A DNA stretch of 64,000 bases from Bauldia sp. (GTDB taxonomy: Bacteria; Pseudomonadota; Alphaproteobacteria; Rhizobiales; Kaistiaceae): positions 496,001 to 560,000 of the forward strand of contig JANQRX010000003.1 of assembly GCA_028284325.1 (NCBI GenBank). The letters run 5' to 3'. This document shows, piece by piece, positions 48,660-56,964 of the stretch. The notes under the pieces were generated by a model that was not told the DNA's origin, did no database searches, and saw only the letters and a list, made by a program, of their open reading frames with translations. Numbering within the stretch: the stretch's first letter is position 1; the number at the start of each line of letters is the position of its first letter. Both the position numbers and the translations under genes were made by a program.

Positions 48660-49816
48660 CGACCAACCGGCCAACCGCTACCGATTTCGTGCAAACGCCG
48701 CCGACATCAACCGAAGGGTTCAACAGCCTGTCGGTACCGACCTATCGCGCGTCCACCATCACCTATCCCAATGTAGACAGTTTCATTGCGCGCGGCTCGC
48801 GGGGCCGACATGCCTACAGTTACGGGCTCGCCGGTACACCCACCAGTCGCACGCTGGCCGACAAGCTGACGGCACTCGAAAACGGCTGCGATACATTTCT
48901 GACACCGTCCGGGCTGATGGCCATCACGGTCTCATGCCTTGCAGTCCTGTCCGCCGGTGATCGAGTTTTGCTACCGGAGACCGTCTATGCGCCGGTGCGC
49001 CGCTTTGCGGCGGACACGCTCGCCAAGCTGAACATTGAAGCCCACTACTACGACCCGACCAAACCCGTCGATCTTGGTGCCTTCGGGCCAGAATTGCGTC
49101 TGCTTTGGATCGAATCCCCCGGTTCGATCACGATGGAAATGCAGGACATCGCCGCATTATCCAAGCAGGCGAAGGATCAAGGGATTCTTGTGGGTTGCGA
49201 CAATTCCTGGGCAACACCGTTCTATTGCCGACCGCTAGATCTCGGCGCCGACATCGTCGTTGAGGCCGTCACCAAATATCTCGCTGGTCACTCTGACCTC
49301 TTGCTCGGCTCAACCACGGTCCGGACCAACGATCTGGCCGGTAGAATTCATGCTGCTATCCGCGCACTCGGTGTGGGAGTCTCGCCCGATGACTGTTTTC
49401 TCGCGCTACGAGGTTTGGAAACTGCGCATGTCCGGCTAACGCATGTCGGACGCACGGCCTTGTCGTTGGCCGAAAAACTTCTTCAACATGAAAACGTCAC
49501 CGACGTCCTGATGCCGGCTTTGCCAAGTGGATCCGGGCACGCGCTCTGGAAACAGCAATATTCCGGAACATGCGGTGTATTCAGCTTTGTCATGCTGCCA
49601 GACGACGAAGAGTCCTATCGCGCTCGGTTCGCTAGGCTGCAGTTGATGCAGATCGGTGCCTCCTGGGGTGGCACCCACAGCCTGATTGCACCATCACCCG
49701 TTGCAGATGGACGCTGCGGCGGCCGCTACGATGGAAAACGGATCAACCGCCTTAGCGTTGGCCTTGAAGATGCCAAGGAAATTGGCGCCGACTTGGATCG
49801 ATTTCTAGATGGTTGA
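48656..49816 (+). CDS. Cys/Met-metabolism PLP enzyme (cystathionine beta-lyase-like)
   Basis: 386 aa fold-type I PLP enzyme. Lys207 in AVTKYLAGHSD is the Schiff-base lysine, Asp182 in CDNSWATP binds the pyridine nitrogen, and YSYGLAGTPTSRTL is the MetC-type N-terminus. It probably performs beta-elimination on a cysteine-like or cystathionine-like substrate. Coupled by ATGA to the TRAP permease, so the imported compound may yield a beta-substituted amino acid. Last gene of the IclR operon. Confidence 0.9.
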   Translation: MTTNRPTATDFVQTPPTSTEGFNSLSVPTYRASTITYPNVDSFIARGSRGRHAYSYGLAGTPTSRTLADKLTALENGCDTFLTPSGLMAITVSCLAVLSAGDRVLLPETVYAPVRRFAADTLAKLNIEAHYYDPTKPVDLGAFGPELRLLWIESPGSITMEMQDIAALSKQAKDQGILVGCDNSWATPFYCRPLDLGADIVVEAVTKYLAGHSDLLLGSTTVRTNDLAGRIHAAIRALGVGVSPDDCFLALRGLETAHVRLTHVGRTALSLAEKLLQHENVTDVLMPALPSGSGHALWKQQYSGTCGVFSFVMLPDDEESYRARFARLQLMQIGASWGGTHSLIAPSPVADGRCGGRYDGKRINRLSVGLEDAKEIGADLDRFLDG

Positions 49817-50086
49817 CCCGAAACACTAGCTCAAGCTTGAATTCGGATGGTACCCATGTGGTACTTAGGCCTTGAAAGCTAACAAGGCTAAGAACAAAGA
49901 ATCCCGCTATCTTATTATAATGACAGGTTAAGTTGGTTGCGGGGGTTTCCGCGCTCGCCCGACCCCGCGACGCCTGCATCGTGGGAGCCGATCACCAGTC
50001 GCATTCCGGCCCCGCCCCCTCCAACAAAGAGATTGTCAGGGATAAAATAATCACATATTGTGATCACATATCTAGGAGGTGAAACG
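49817..50086 (+). promoter_or_regulatory. Promoter region of the tautomerase-hydantoinase operon
   Basis: 270 bases, AT-richer than the surroundings, with no gene. It separates the IclR operon from region 6 and contains operator 1 (50048-50066) and the ribosome site AGGAGGTGA (50074-50082). Confidence 0.5.
50048..50066. promoter_or_regulatory. Operator 1 of the candidate GntR regulon
   Basis: TAATCAC-ATATT-GTGATCA, matching TGATCAC-N5-GTGATCA except one position in the left arm. The right half is extended into the perfect palindrome TGTGATCACA (50059-50068). Seven bases before the ribosome site, so a bound repressor would block transcription. Confidence 0.65.
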
Positions 50087-50308
50087 ATGCCGGTTGTGCA
50101 GATTCAGGTGTGGAAGGGGCGTACGGTCGAACAGAAGCGTGCAGTTTCGAAGGCCGTCACCGAGGCAATGGTTGAACACATGGGTGTGAATCCGGACGGC
50201 CTGCATATCATCATTCAGGACTACGAACTGGAGAACTGGGCTCGCGGCGGCGTCCTCGGAATCGATCGACAGGATATTCCCAAGGATGAACTGGACAAAC
50301 ACCGATAG
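50087..50308 (+). CDS. 4-oxalocrotonate tautomerase family protein
   Basis: 73 aa. The N-terminus MPVVQIQVWKGR gives the catalytic amino-terminal proline after Met removal, with QKRAVSKAVTEAMVEHMGV and an IIQDYELENWARGG tail typical of the family. It catalyses keto-enol tautomerisation of 2-hydroxy-dienoate-like acids, or related dehalogenation/hydration. Near-perfect AGGAGGTGA ribosome site suggests high expression. First gene of the six-gene operon to 55841. Confidence 0.92.
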   Translation: MPVVQIQVWKGRTVEQKRAVSKAVTEAMVEHMGVNPDGLHIIIQDYELENWARGGVLGIDRQDIPKDELDKHR

Positions 50309-50319
50309 GAGGCATCGGC

Positions 50320-51300
50320 ATGCTGAACCTGCTCGACCACACCAAATCGGCGCTGCTGGTCATCGATCCGCAGAACGCTTTTGTCCACCCGGACGGGACC
50401 CTGGGCGTGTCGGGCGTGAACATCGAACCGGCGCGGGCGATCATCCCGACGATCAAGTCCTTGGCGGAGGCGTTCATCAGTGCCGGCGTCCCCGTGTTCT
50501 GGACGCGCCAGGAACACACCGAAATCGACAAACGTCGAGCTCGCAAGCGGCTGCCTTCGCACACGTCAAAAAGAAAGAAGGTCTCGGCCTTGGCCGGGAG
50601 TTGGGACGCCGCGTTCGTCGACGAGATCGCCGAACTCGCACGCTCGATCCCCGAGAATGTCATTCGCAAGCACCGTTTCGGTGCGTTCTACGAGACGCGT
50701 CTGCAAACCATGCTGGAACTACATGGTGTCGAGGCGATTTTTGTTGTCGGCGCCACCACAAACGCCTGCGTGGAAACATCCATCCGCGAAGCCTACCTGC
50801 GCGATTATGACGTCGTCGCGATCAAGGACGCCATCGCCGGCGTGCGCCCGGAATGGGAGGCGACGGCGATGGAGGTCTGGAACCAGTATCTGGCGATGAT
50901 CTCGGATTCCTCCTCGGTTCTCCAATGGCTGACCGAATCCGCAAGGCCAAGAGCCGTGGGTTTCGGTCACATGTTGCTGAAATGCAGGGACATGGACGCT
51001 TCGGCCGAATTCTACATCGGTCAACTCGGCTTCACGCGAAAGCACGATGCCAAGCCCCTGCCCGATGGTCGACCACTCATCGTGACGCAAGAAGGCCTCG
51101 GGATGACGCACGGCGGCACCGGAAATCAGGAGCAACTGGACCATTTTGCCTTTGAGGTGAACGACGTTTCAGGACTGAACGAACGACTGAAAGCGGCCGG
51201 CACCGGTTTTGTGAGGGAGCTTGGCCCAGGTCCCTACGGCTTGACGATCTACGTGAACGATCCCGACGGCAACATCATCGAACTCTACGAAGTTCAGTAG
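50320..51300 (+). CDS. Fusion: isochorismatase-family hydrolase plus VOC (glyoxalase-like) domain
   Basis: 326 aa. Residues 1-205 are an isochorismatase-type cysteine hydrolase with the triad Asp16 (VIDPQNAF), Lys117 and Cys150 (GATTNACVET). Residues ~213-326 are a VOC domain with possible metal ligands His217, His275 (LDHFAFEV) and Glu321 (IIELYE). The hydrolase half resembles amidases of nitrogen-heterocycle and biuret/maleamate degradation. GGAGG before ATG. The fusion is unusual and suggests two consecutive steps or substrate channelling. Confidence 0.88.
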   Translation: MLNLLDHTKSALLVIDPQNAFVHPDGTLGVSGVNIEPARAIIPTIKSLAEAFISAGVPVFWTRQEHTEIDKRRARKRLPSHTSKRKKVSALAGSWDAAFVDEIAELARSIPENVIRKHRFGAFYETRLQTMLELHGVEAIFVVGATTNACVETSIREAYLRDYDVVAIKDAIAGVRPEWEATAMEVWNQYLAMISDSSSVLQWLTESARPRAVGFGHMLLKCRDMDASAEFYIGQLGFTRKHDAKPLPDGRPLIVTQEGLGMTHGGTGNQEQLDHFAFEVNDVSGLNERLKAAGTGFVRELGPGPYGLTIYVNDPDGNIIELYEVQ

Positions 51301-51344
51301 ACCGCACGCGTCGCATGGCGCACCGAGAGAATCCTGGAGAGCAG

Positions 51345-52499
51345 ATGAAACTGGCGAATTGTGAGACCTACAAGATTTCGGTCCCCTCCAGGCGGGATCA
51401 CACCTGGGCCTCAAAAATGTCGACACCGATCGGCCATCACGCTGTCGTCAGGTTGGAGACAGACGACGGCATCGTGGGCTGGGGCGAGAGTCCGGCCGGC
51501 GAGACGTGGGGTGGCGCCGACATGCGCTACTACGGTGAGACGCCCGAAACCGTGTGCCACATGGTCGACGACCACCTGTTTCCCGCCATCAACGGTATGG
51601 ATCCGGTGCAGATCGGGATGATCCACACGCGCATGGACAAGGTGGTGAAGGGCCATCCCTACGCCAAGGCGGCGCTCGACATCGCTATCTACGACATCAT
51701 TGGCAAGGCCCTGAACAGACCCGTTTGCGACCTTCTGGGCGGCGACTATCGAGACGGAATCGAGGTCGCCCACTCCCTCGGCATCATGCCCGTCGATCAG
51801 TGCATCGACGAAGCGACCCAGGCGGTCGCGGAGGGAATCAAGACCATCAAGTGCAAGACGGGCCTGGACCCGCAGCGCGACATAGAACTCGTCCGCCGGC
51901 TGCGCGAGGAGGTCAGTGAATCGATTAAGATCCGCGTCGATGGCAACGAAGGATATGGCAGTGTCAGTGAGGCGGTGCGCGTCACCAGGGCGCAGGAGGC
52001 GTACGATATTCTTCTGTGCGAGCAGCCGCTCATGGGCGCGCGCAATCTGGCGCGCGTGGCCGAGCGCATCGATTCACCCGTCATGGCGGACGAATCCGCC
52101 TGGACCATGCAGGACATCATCGAGCTCGACAGCTTGTCCGCCGCCCAATGCATTTCCTGCTATGTGACCAAGCCCGGCGGCCTCTACCGCGCCAAACAGC
52201 AAGGCGATCTCGCAGCAGCGCTTGGGATCTACTCTGACATTGGCGGATCCATTGAGCTGGGGATCGGCAACGCGGCGAACCTGCATCTGGGGGCGGCACT
52301 GCCAAACGCGGTTCTGCCGAGCGTGTGCCCGGTCACCAGGCCCAGGGGCAGCCAGGGGCCCGAGATCGCGGGTATCTATTATCTCGATGACGTGGTGACC
52401 GAGCCGTTTGGTTTTGTCGACGGCAAGGTCATGCGTCCCGCCGGACCCGGTCTCGGCATCGAAGTCGACAAGGACAAGATCAAGGAATACGCCCTGTGA
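51345..52499 (+). CDS. Enolase-superfamily enzyme, muconate-cycloisomerase subgroup
   Basis: 384 aa. Catalytic KxK at Lys169/Lys171 (IKCKTG), metal ligands Asp199 (RVDGNEG), Glu226 (CEQP) and Asp249 (ADES), and Lys276 (VTKPGG) on the other face define the MLE subgroup, distinct from dgoD at 39614. Members include cycloisomerases, N-succinyl amino acid racemases and dipeptide epimerases, all by proton abstraction next to a carboxylate. Start at ATG 51345 with GGAGAG upstream. Confidence 0.9.
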   Translation: MKLANCETYKISVPSRRDHTWASKMSTPIGHHAVVRLETDDGIVGWGESPAGETWGGADMRYYGETPETVCHMVDDHLFPAINGMDPVQIGMIHTRMDKVVKGHPYAKAALDIAIYDIIGKALNRPVCDLLGGDYRDGIEVAHSLGIMPVDQCIDEATQAVAEGIKTIKCKTGLDPQRDIELVRRLREEVSESIKIRVDGNEGYGSVSEAVRVTRAQEAYDILLCEQPLMGARNLARVAERIDSPVMADESAWTMQDIIELDSLSAAQCISCYVTKPGGLYRAKQQGDLAAALGIYSDIGGSIELGIGNAANLHLGAALPNAVLPSVCPVTRPRGSQGPEIAGIYYLDDVVTEPFGFVDGKVMRPAGPGLGIEVDKDKIKEYAL

Positions 52500-53581
52500 C
52501 CAGGGTCGCCGTGCTGGGGGCCGGCGGCGGTGGGCTTTCGGCGGTTGTTGAACTGACAAAAGCCGGATTCGGCTGCGCGCTGTGGAACCGGGGCGAAACG
52601 GCGATCGCCACCATTCTCGACACCGGTGACGTCCACTTCACCGGTGTTTTTGGCGAGGGAACCGTCACGCCGGCCGCCGCAACCCGCGATCTTGAAACAG
52701 CCCTGACGGGTGCGGATGTCGCGCTTGTTGCCCTCCCGACAATGGCGCACGCGTCCATCGCGAAAAGTCTGGCCGACATCGGTTGGTCCGCACCCGTCAT
52801 CCTGAACCCCGGCCATACCGGCGGGGCACTCGAATTTCGCGCCGTGTTCCGGAGGGCGGGCCGCCCGCTGCCGCCATTGGTCGAGTTTTCGACGCTGACT
52901 TATGTTGCGCGCAAACTCGCTCCGGATACCGTCAACATCACCGGCGCCGCCAAGTCGGTGCGCGCCGCCGCGTTGCCTGGAGGCGAAAGCGCCCTGGATT
53001 GGGCCAAGCGGCTATACCCGGGCGTTGACCTGGTTCCGGACGTTCTTTTTTCCAGCCTGAGCAACGCCAATCTCGTCTTGCACCCGCCGGGATCGATCCT
53101 TGGCGCGAGCTGGGTGGAATCCACCGGCGGACAGTTCACCTTTTATCGTGAGGGTCTCACCGAAGGCGTAGCCAGGGTGATGAAACGGCTGGACAACGAG
53201 CGTCGCGCGGTTGCCCGAGCCTTCGGTCACGAGGTCCCGCCTCTGGTCGGTGAGATGGTGAAGATCGGTACCGTGGAGGAGGCGGATGCCGGCAAATCGT
53301 TGCGCGAGGCCATCTCGGGAGGCGAGGCAAACGCATTCATCATGGCCCCCGGAAGCCTCCGCCATCGATACTATCTCGAGGACTTCGGTCATGGGCTTCT
53401 GCCGTTTGTCGAGCTTGCCCGTTGCGCCGGCGTGGGCGTTCCCACCGCCTCGGCCCTGCTGGAACTCGGCCGCGCGCTGATCGGCAACGAATTGATAGAA
53501 AGCGGCCGGACAGCCGAAGCGCTGGGTATCGAGGGCCTTGACCGCCAGGGCGTCGTCGCAATTGCAAGGGAAGTGTCATGA
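52496..53581 (+). CDS. NAD/NADP octopine/opine dehydrogenase family protein
   Basis: 361 aa with N-terminal Rossmann motif VAVLGAGGGGLSAV and a C-terminal octopine-DH-type helical domain (GSLRHRYYLEDFGHGLLPFVELAR; the His-Arg and Asp region matches the catalytic face). Enzymes of this family couple an amino acid amine to a 2-oxoacid, or oxidise such opines. GTGA overlap with the preceding gene, ATGA with the next. It could form or cleave an N-(carboxyalkyl) amino acid in this pathway. Confidence 0.85.
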   Translation: MTRVAVLGAGGGGLSAVVELTKAGFGCALWNRGETAIATILDTGDVHFTGVFGEGTVTPAAATRDLETALTGADVALVALPTMAHASIAKSLADIGWSAPVILNPGHTGGALEFRAVFRRAGRPLPPLVEFSTLTYVARKLAPDTVNITGAAKSVRAAALPGGESALDWAKRLYPGVDLVPDVLFSSLSNANLVLHPPGSILGASWVESTGGQFTFYREGLTEGVARVMKRLDNERRAVARAFGHEVPPLVGEMVKIGTVEEADAGKSLREAISGGEANAFIMAPGSLRHRYYLEDFGHGLLPFVELARCAGVGVPTASALLELGRALIGNELIESGRTAEALGIEGLDRQGVVAIAREVS

Positions 53582-54489
53582 GCTATCAGATGCCCGACCT
53601 GTCGAGAATCGACTGGAAGGACTTGAAAATCGCGATCGTCGGCGGCGATGAACGCGAACAGGAAATTGCGCGACTGGCGGCCGATACGGGTGCAGACGTC
53701 TCCGTCTATGGCTTTCCCATGGGTGATGACGGACCGGCAGGGACGCGCCGCGCCAGTTCGCCGACCGATGCCGTCGAGAATGCCGATTTTATACTGTTTC
53801 CAATCCCGGGAATGTCCAGGGACGGCGCGATCTTCGCAACCGAGAAGATCGTTCCGGATGCGGCGATGCTGTCGCATGCCAAGGACGGCGCCCATCTGAT
53901 CATGGGCTTGCCGCATCCTGATTTGACGGCGGTGTGCGAGCAGTTGGGATTCGGCCTGCACGAATATGAATCCGACCGCGAGCTCATGCTTCTGCGCATG
54001 CCGTCGATCGTTGAGCTGGCCCTCAAGCTCATCATCGAGAACACCAAGGTTTCCATACATGGATCGAACACCGTTGTGGTTGGACAGGGCAATGTGGCGC
54101 ACACGCTCACACGCGATCTGATCCTGCTCGGCGCGCGCGTGACGGTGGCCGCGCGCAATCCGGTTCAGCGGGCCGAGGCGACCGTCGTCGGCGCCAACGC
54201 GATCACCCTGGACCGGTTGGGCGACGCGGTCACCGAATGCGATATCTGCCTCTCGGCCGTGCCGGCGCCGGTGGTGACGAAGGAGGTGATCGACCGCATG
54301 CCGAGGTCGGTCTTTCTCGCGGACTTTGCCGCACCTCCGGGGGGCGTAGACCTCGACTATGCGAAATCCGTCGGCATCAACTGTCTGTGGGGACGGGCGC
54401 TCGGGCGCCGCGCGCCCATCACCGTCGGCCGCAGCCAGTGGAAGGGAATAGCGGAACGCATCGTCCGGCTTGTGGAGGCAAGACGATGA
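53578..54489 (+). CDS. Dipicolinate synthase subunit A-like NAD(P)-binding protein
   Basis: 303 aa. The two-domain layout matches DpaA: N-terminal VGGDEREQEIARLAADTGADV, central SIVELALKLIIENTKVSIHGSNTVVVGQGNVAHTL (Rossmann motif GQGNVA) and FLADFAAPPGGVDLDYAKSVGI. In spore formers DpaA with DpaB oxidises a lysine-pathway intermediate to dipicolinate. No dpaB is visible, and the rest of the window shows nothing of sporulation. It probably dehydrogenates or handles a cyclic imine here. Confidence 0.8.
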   Translation: MSYQMPDLSRIDWKDLKIAIVGGDEREQEIARLAADTGADVSVYGFPMGDDGPAGTRRASSPTDAVENADFILFPIPGMSRDGAIFATEKIVPDAAMLSHAKDGAHLIMGLPHPDLTAVCEQLGFGLHEYESDRELMLLRMPSIVELALKLIIENTKVSIHGSNTVVVGQGNVAHTLTRDLILLGARVTVAARNPVQRAEATVVGANAITLDRLGDAVTECDICLSAVPAPVVTKEVIDRMPRSVFLADFAAPPGGVDLDYAKSVGINCLWGRALGRRAPITVGRSQWKGIAERIVRLVEARR

Positions 54490-55841
54490 AATGGGATCTC
54501 GTCGTCAAGAACGCTCGCCTGGTGGATGAGAGTATCGACATCAGGGGATCCATTGCCGTTCACGATGGCAAGATCGCGGGGATATCGGCGGCGGATGACG
54601 CGCTCGATGCGTCACGAACGATCGATGCCGACGGCCGATTGGTCATGCCGGGCGTCTTTGATCCGCATTGTCACCTCGGCGTCAACTATGACTATGACGA
54701 AGATATGCGGACTGAGCTGGCGGCGGCCGCCAAAGGCGGCATCACGACCGCTTTTCTCTATATCCGCAACAAGGACGGGTCATACCTCCCCTTCTACAAG
54801 GATCGGCGCAGCAGGGGCGAAGCCAACGCCCCCATCGATTTCGGATTTCACTTTGGCATCCAGCGCGAAGAACATATTCACGAGATCCCGGACATCGTTC
54901 GCGAGACCGGCGTTCAGTCGTTCAAGCTCTATTTCGGATACGAGCCGGACAATCCGATCGGGATCGTGCCGGCCAATGACGGCTGGGTCTACGCCACCAT
55001 GCGGCAGGTTGCGAATCTTCCACGGGGCGTGGTCAGCGTTCACTGCGAGAACACCTCGATCGCGCGCTGGGTCAAGCAGGAATTGATGGAGACGGGCAGG
55101 ACCGATCTTGCTGCCTACTCCGAGTCGCGACCGGTCCTGTGTGAAATCGAGACGATCAAGCGCATGATCTTCCTCGCCGGCAAGACCGGCTCGCGACTCC
55201 AGATTGTGCACACGACGGCGGGCGAGGGAGCTGATCTTGCCGCGGCGGCGCAAGCTCAGGGCATCGACGTTTGTATCGAAACCTGCCCGCACTATCTGGT
55301 CCGCACCGCCTACGACAAGGACATAGGTGTCGAAGCCAAGATTTCGCCGCCGCTGCGCGACGAGGAACAGAAGGAGTGGCTGTGGAGGGGAATGCTCAAC
55401 GGGCGCATCTATTCCCTCGGCAGCGACCACGTTCCGTTCTTTCCCAAGAAGCGCGAAAACGTCTGGACCGAGAAGCCGGGCGTGGTGTCGTTTCCTTGGG
55501 AGCTCGCGCTCATGCTGCATCACGGCGTGCACCAGCGCGGCTTGCCGCTGCAGCGCCTGGTCCAGCTCAACGCCGCCAATCCGGCGCGCCGTTTCGGCAT
55601 TCATCCCAACAAGGGCTCGCTGAACGTGGGGACGGACGCGGATTTGGTGATGGTGGACCTCGACCTGGAGCGGGAGGTGGTCCACGAGGAGAAGGGCACC
55701 TGCATCTATGAGGGCATGAAGCTGAAGGGTTGGCCGGTCACGACCATCAGCCGCGGGGTCGTGGTGTATGAGAACAACCAGGTCGACGAAAGCACCTATG
55801 GCAGGGGCAAGTGCCTGATTCACCCCGGCATGGACGACTGA
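54486..55841 (+). CDS. Dihydropyrimidinase/hydantoinase family cyclic amidohydrolase
   Basis: 451 aa TIM-barrel hydrolase with the binuclear metal site intact: His61-x-His63 (DPHCHLG), carboxylated Lys147 (SFKLYFG), His186 (SVHCEN), His242 (VHTTA) and Asp314 (SDHVPF). It hydrolyses a cyclic amide (hydantoin, dihydropyrimidine, allantoin or similar) to an N-carbamoyl or open-chain acid in the cytoplasm. ATGA overlap with the DpaA-like gene. Last gene of the operon. Exact ring substrate unknown. Confidence 0.92.
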   Translation: MKWDLVVKNARLVDESIDIRGSIAVHDGKIAGISAADDALDASRTIDADGRLVMPGVFDPHCHLGVNYDYDEDMRTELAAAAKGGITTAFLYIRNKDGSYLPFYKDRRSRGEANAPIDFGFHFGIQREEHIHEIPDIVRETGVQSFKLYFGYEPDNPIGIVPANDGWVYATMRQVANLPRGVVSVHCENTSIARWVKQELMETGRTDLAAYSESRPVLCEIETIKRMIFLAGKTGSRLQIVHTTAGEGADLAAAAQAQGIDVCIETCPHYLVRTAYDKDIGVEAKISPPLRDEEQKEWLWRGMLNGRIYSLGSDHVPFFPKKRENVWTEKPGVVSFPWELALMLHHGVHQRGLPLQRLVQLNAANPARRFGIHPNKGSLNVGTDADLVMVDLDLEREVVHEEKGTCIYEGMKLKGWPVTTISRGVVVYENNQVDESTYGRGKCLIHPGMDD

Positions 55842-56185
55842 ACGGCGCCGGGACCCATCGGATCGACCGGAGTGCAGGGAAGACGGCGCGCGCGGCTTTC
55901 GCCGGCATTGCGCCGGAATGCGAGTGCATGCGCCGTTGTGGCGCGAAGTCGAGGACGGTGTCGCCGTCTACGGGGCCGAGAAACCACCCGGCGCAGCCCG
56001 GCGATTTGTGCCGCGTCAGCGTTCAGATTTTCCTGGCTCGCCACCCTTGGCCTTGAGCGTGTCTGATCCTTGAAATACGCTAGCGGGTATGCCCCACCGG
56101 CCGTCGAGACACGGATCTCCGCAACCGGAGGTGGCTCGGCCCAACCACCGGTCGCCTTTACATTCGCCCCAGACTCACCTAGTCA
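55842..56185 (+). other. Gene-free spacer before the GntR gene
   Basis: Together with operator 2 this makes a 387-base gap. No supported gene, strong terminator or repeat is visible apart from a weak inverted pair CGTGTCT (56058-56064) and AGACACG (56107-56113). Confidence 0.5.
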
Positions 56186-56204
56186 TGATCACATTATGTG
56201 GTCA
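56186..56204. promoter_or_regulatory. Operator 2 of the candidate GntR regulon
   Basis: TGATCAC-ATTAT-GTGGTCA, one mismatch to a perfect palindrome, 24 bases before the GntR start. Its position implies autoregulation. Confidence 0.65.
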
Positions 56205-56228
56205 CACACGGTGTTTTGAGGTGATTCC

Positions 56229-56945
56229 ATGCAGTTTCCTGCCATACCTGAAGACGACGCGTTTATCTGGCCAAAAGCTAAGGCTTCCGAATCCGTTCAG
56301 GATCGGGTTTACCGCCACCTTGCCTACCTGCTGATGTGTGGCTTCTTCCGACCCGGTGAGACGATCTCGCTGCGCCAACTGTCGTCTGCCCTCGACGTGT
56401 CCGAAACACCTGTTCGCAACGCGTTGAATCGCCTGGTGGCGGAATCGGCACTGGACGTCCTGCCCAATCGCCATGTGTGCATTCCCACGCTCACGCGAGA
56501 GCAGTTCGATGAGTTGACCCAACTGCGAACCGCACTCGAGACCGACATAACGGCACACGCATTCCACCGCGCGAAAAAAAGCGACATCAAGGATCTTGAG
56601 GAGATCAACCGATCGTTGCTGGAGGCCATCCGCGAACGCAGGATCCAGAAATGCATCGCGCTGAACCAGAGGTTCCATCTGACACTGTACGAACTGGCCG
56701 ACCGCCCGCTGACCTTCGGGCTGATCACGAGCCTGTGGTTGCGTGCCGGGACATTCATGTATGCGACCTTGCGATCGGACGACGTCAAATGGCGTACGCA
56801 TCAGCATGTGGCCTTGATCAAGGGGCTCAAGAACAAGGATGTCGACGCATGCGTGAAGGCGATCGCCAACGACATCGCGGATACCCACGCAGAAATCACG
56901 AAGTTGCCGCACGAGTTCGTTTTCAGGGTAAGCCGCGCGGCTTGA
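56229..56945 (+). CDS. GntR-family regulator (FCD domain), likely regulator of the 50-64 kb regulon
   Basis: 238 aa. The winged helix spans about residues 25-75 (FFRPGETISLRQLSSALDVSETPVRNALNRLV), and the effector domain has the FCD His pattern (NQRFHLTLYELA, HQHVALIKGL). It is followed 19 bases later by the CobW gene. Operator 2 lies directly upstream, and three more copies of the motif lie before neighbouring units, so it is the natural candidate to bind all four sites. It differs from the FadR-type regulators at 22382 and 38862. Confidence 0.9.
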   Translation: MQFPAIPEDDAFIWPKAKASESVQDRVYRHLAYLLMCGFFRPGETISLRQLSSALDVSETPVRNALNRLVAESALDVLPNRHVCIPTLTREQFDELTQLRTALETDITAHAFHRAKKSDIKDLEEINRSLLEAIRERRIQKCIALNQRFHLTLYELADRPLTFGLITSLWLRAGTFMYATLRSDDVKWRTHQHVALIKGLKNKDVDACVKAIANDIADTHAEITKLPHEFVFRVSRAA

Positions 56946-56964
56946 TACCCCTTCGACCGGTGCG

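Noticed and set aside
56058-56113. CGTGTCT ... AGACACG inverted pair before the GntR gene
   Set aside because: Arms are short and 42 bases apart; expected by chance in GC-rich DNA.
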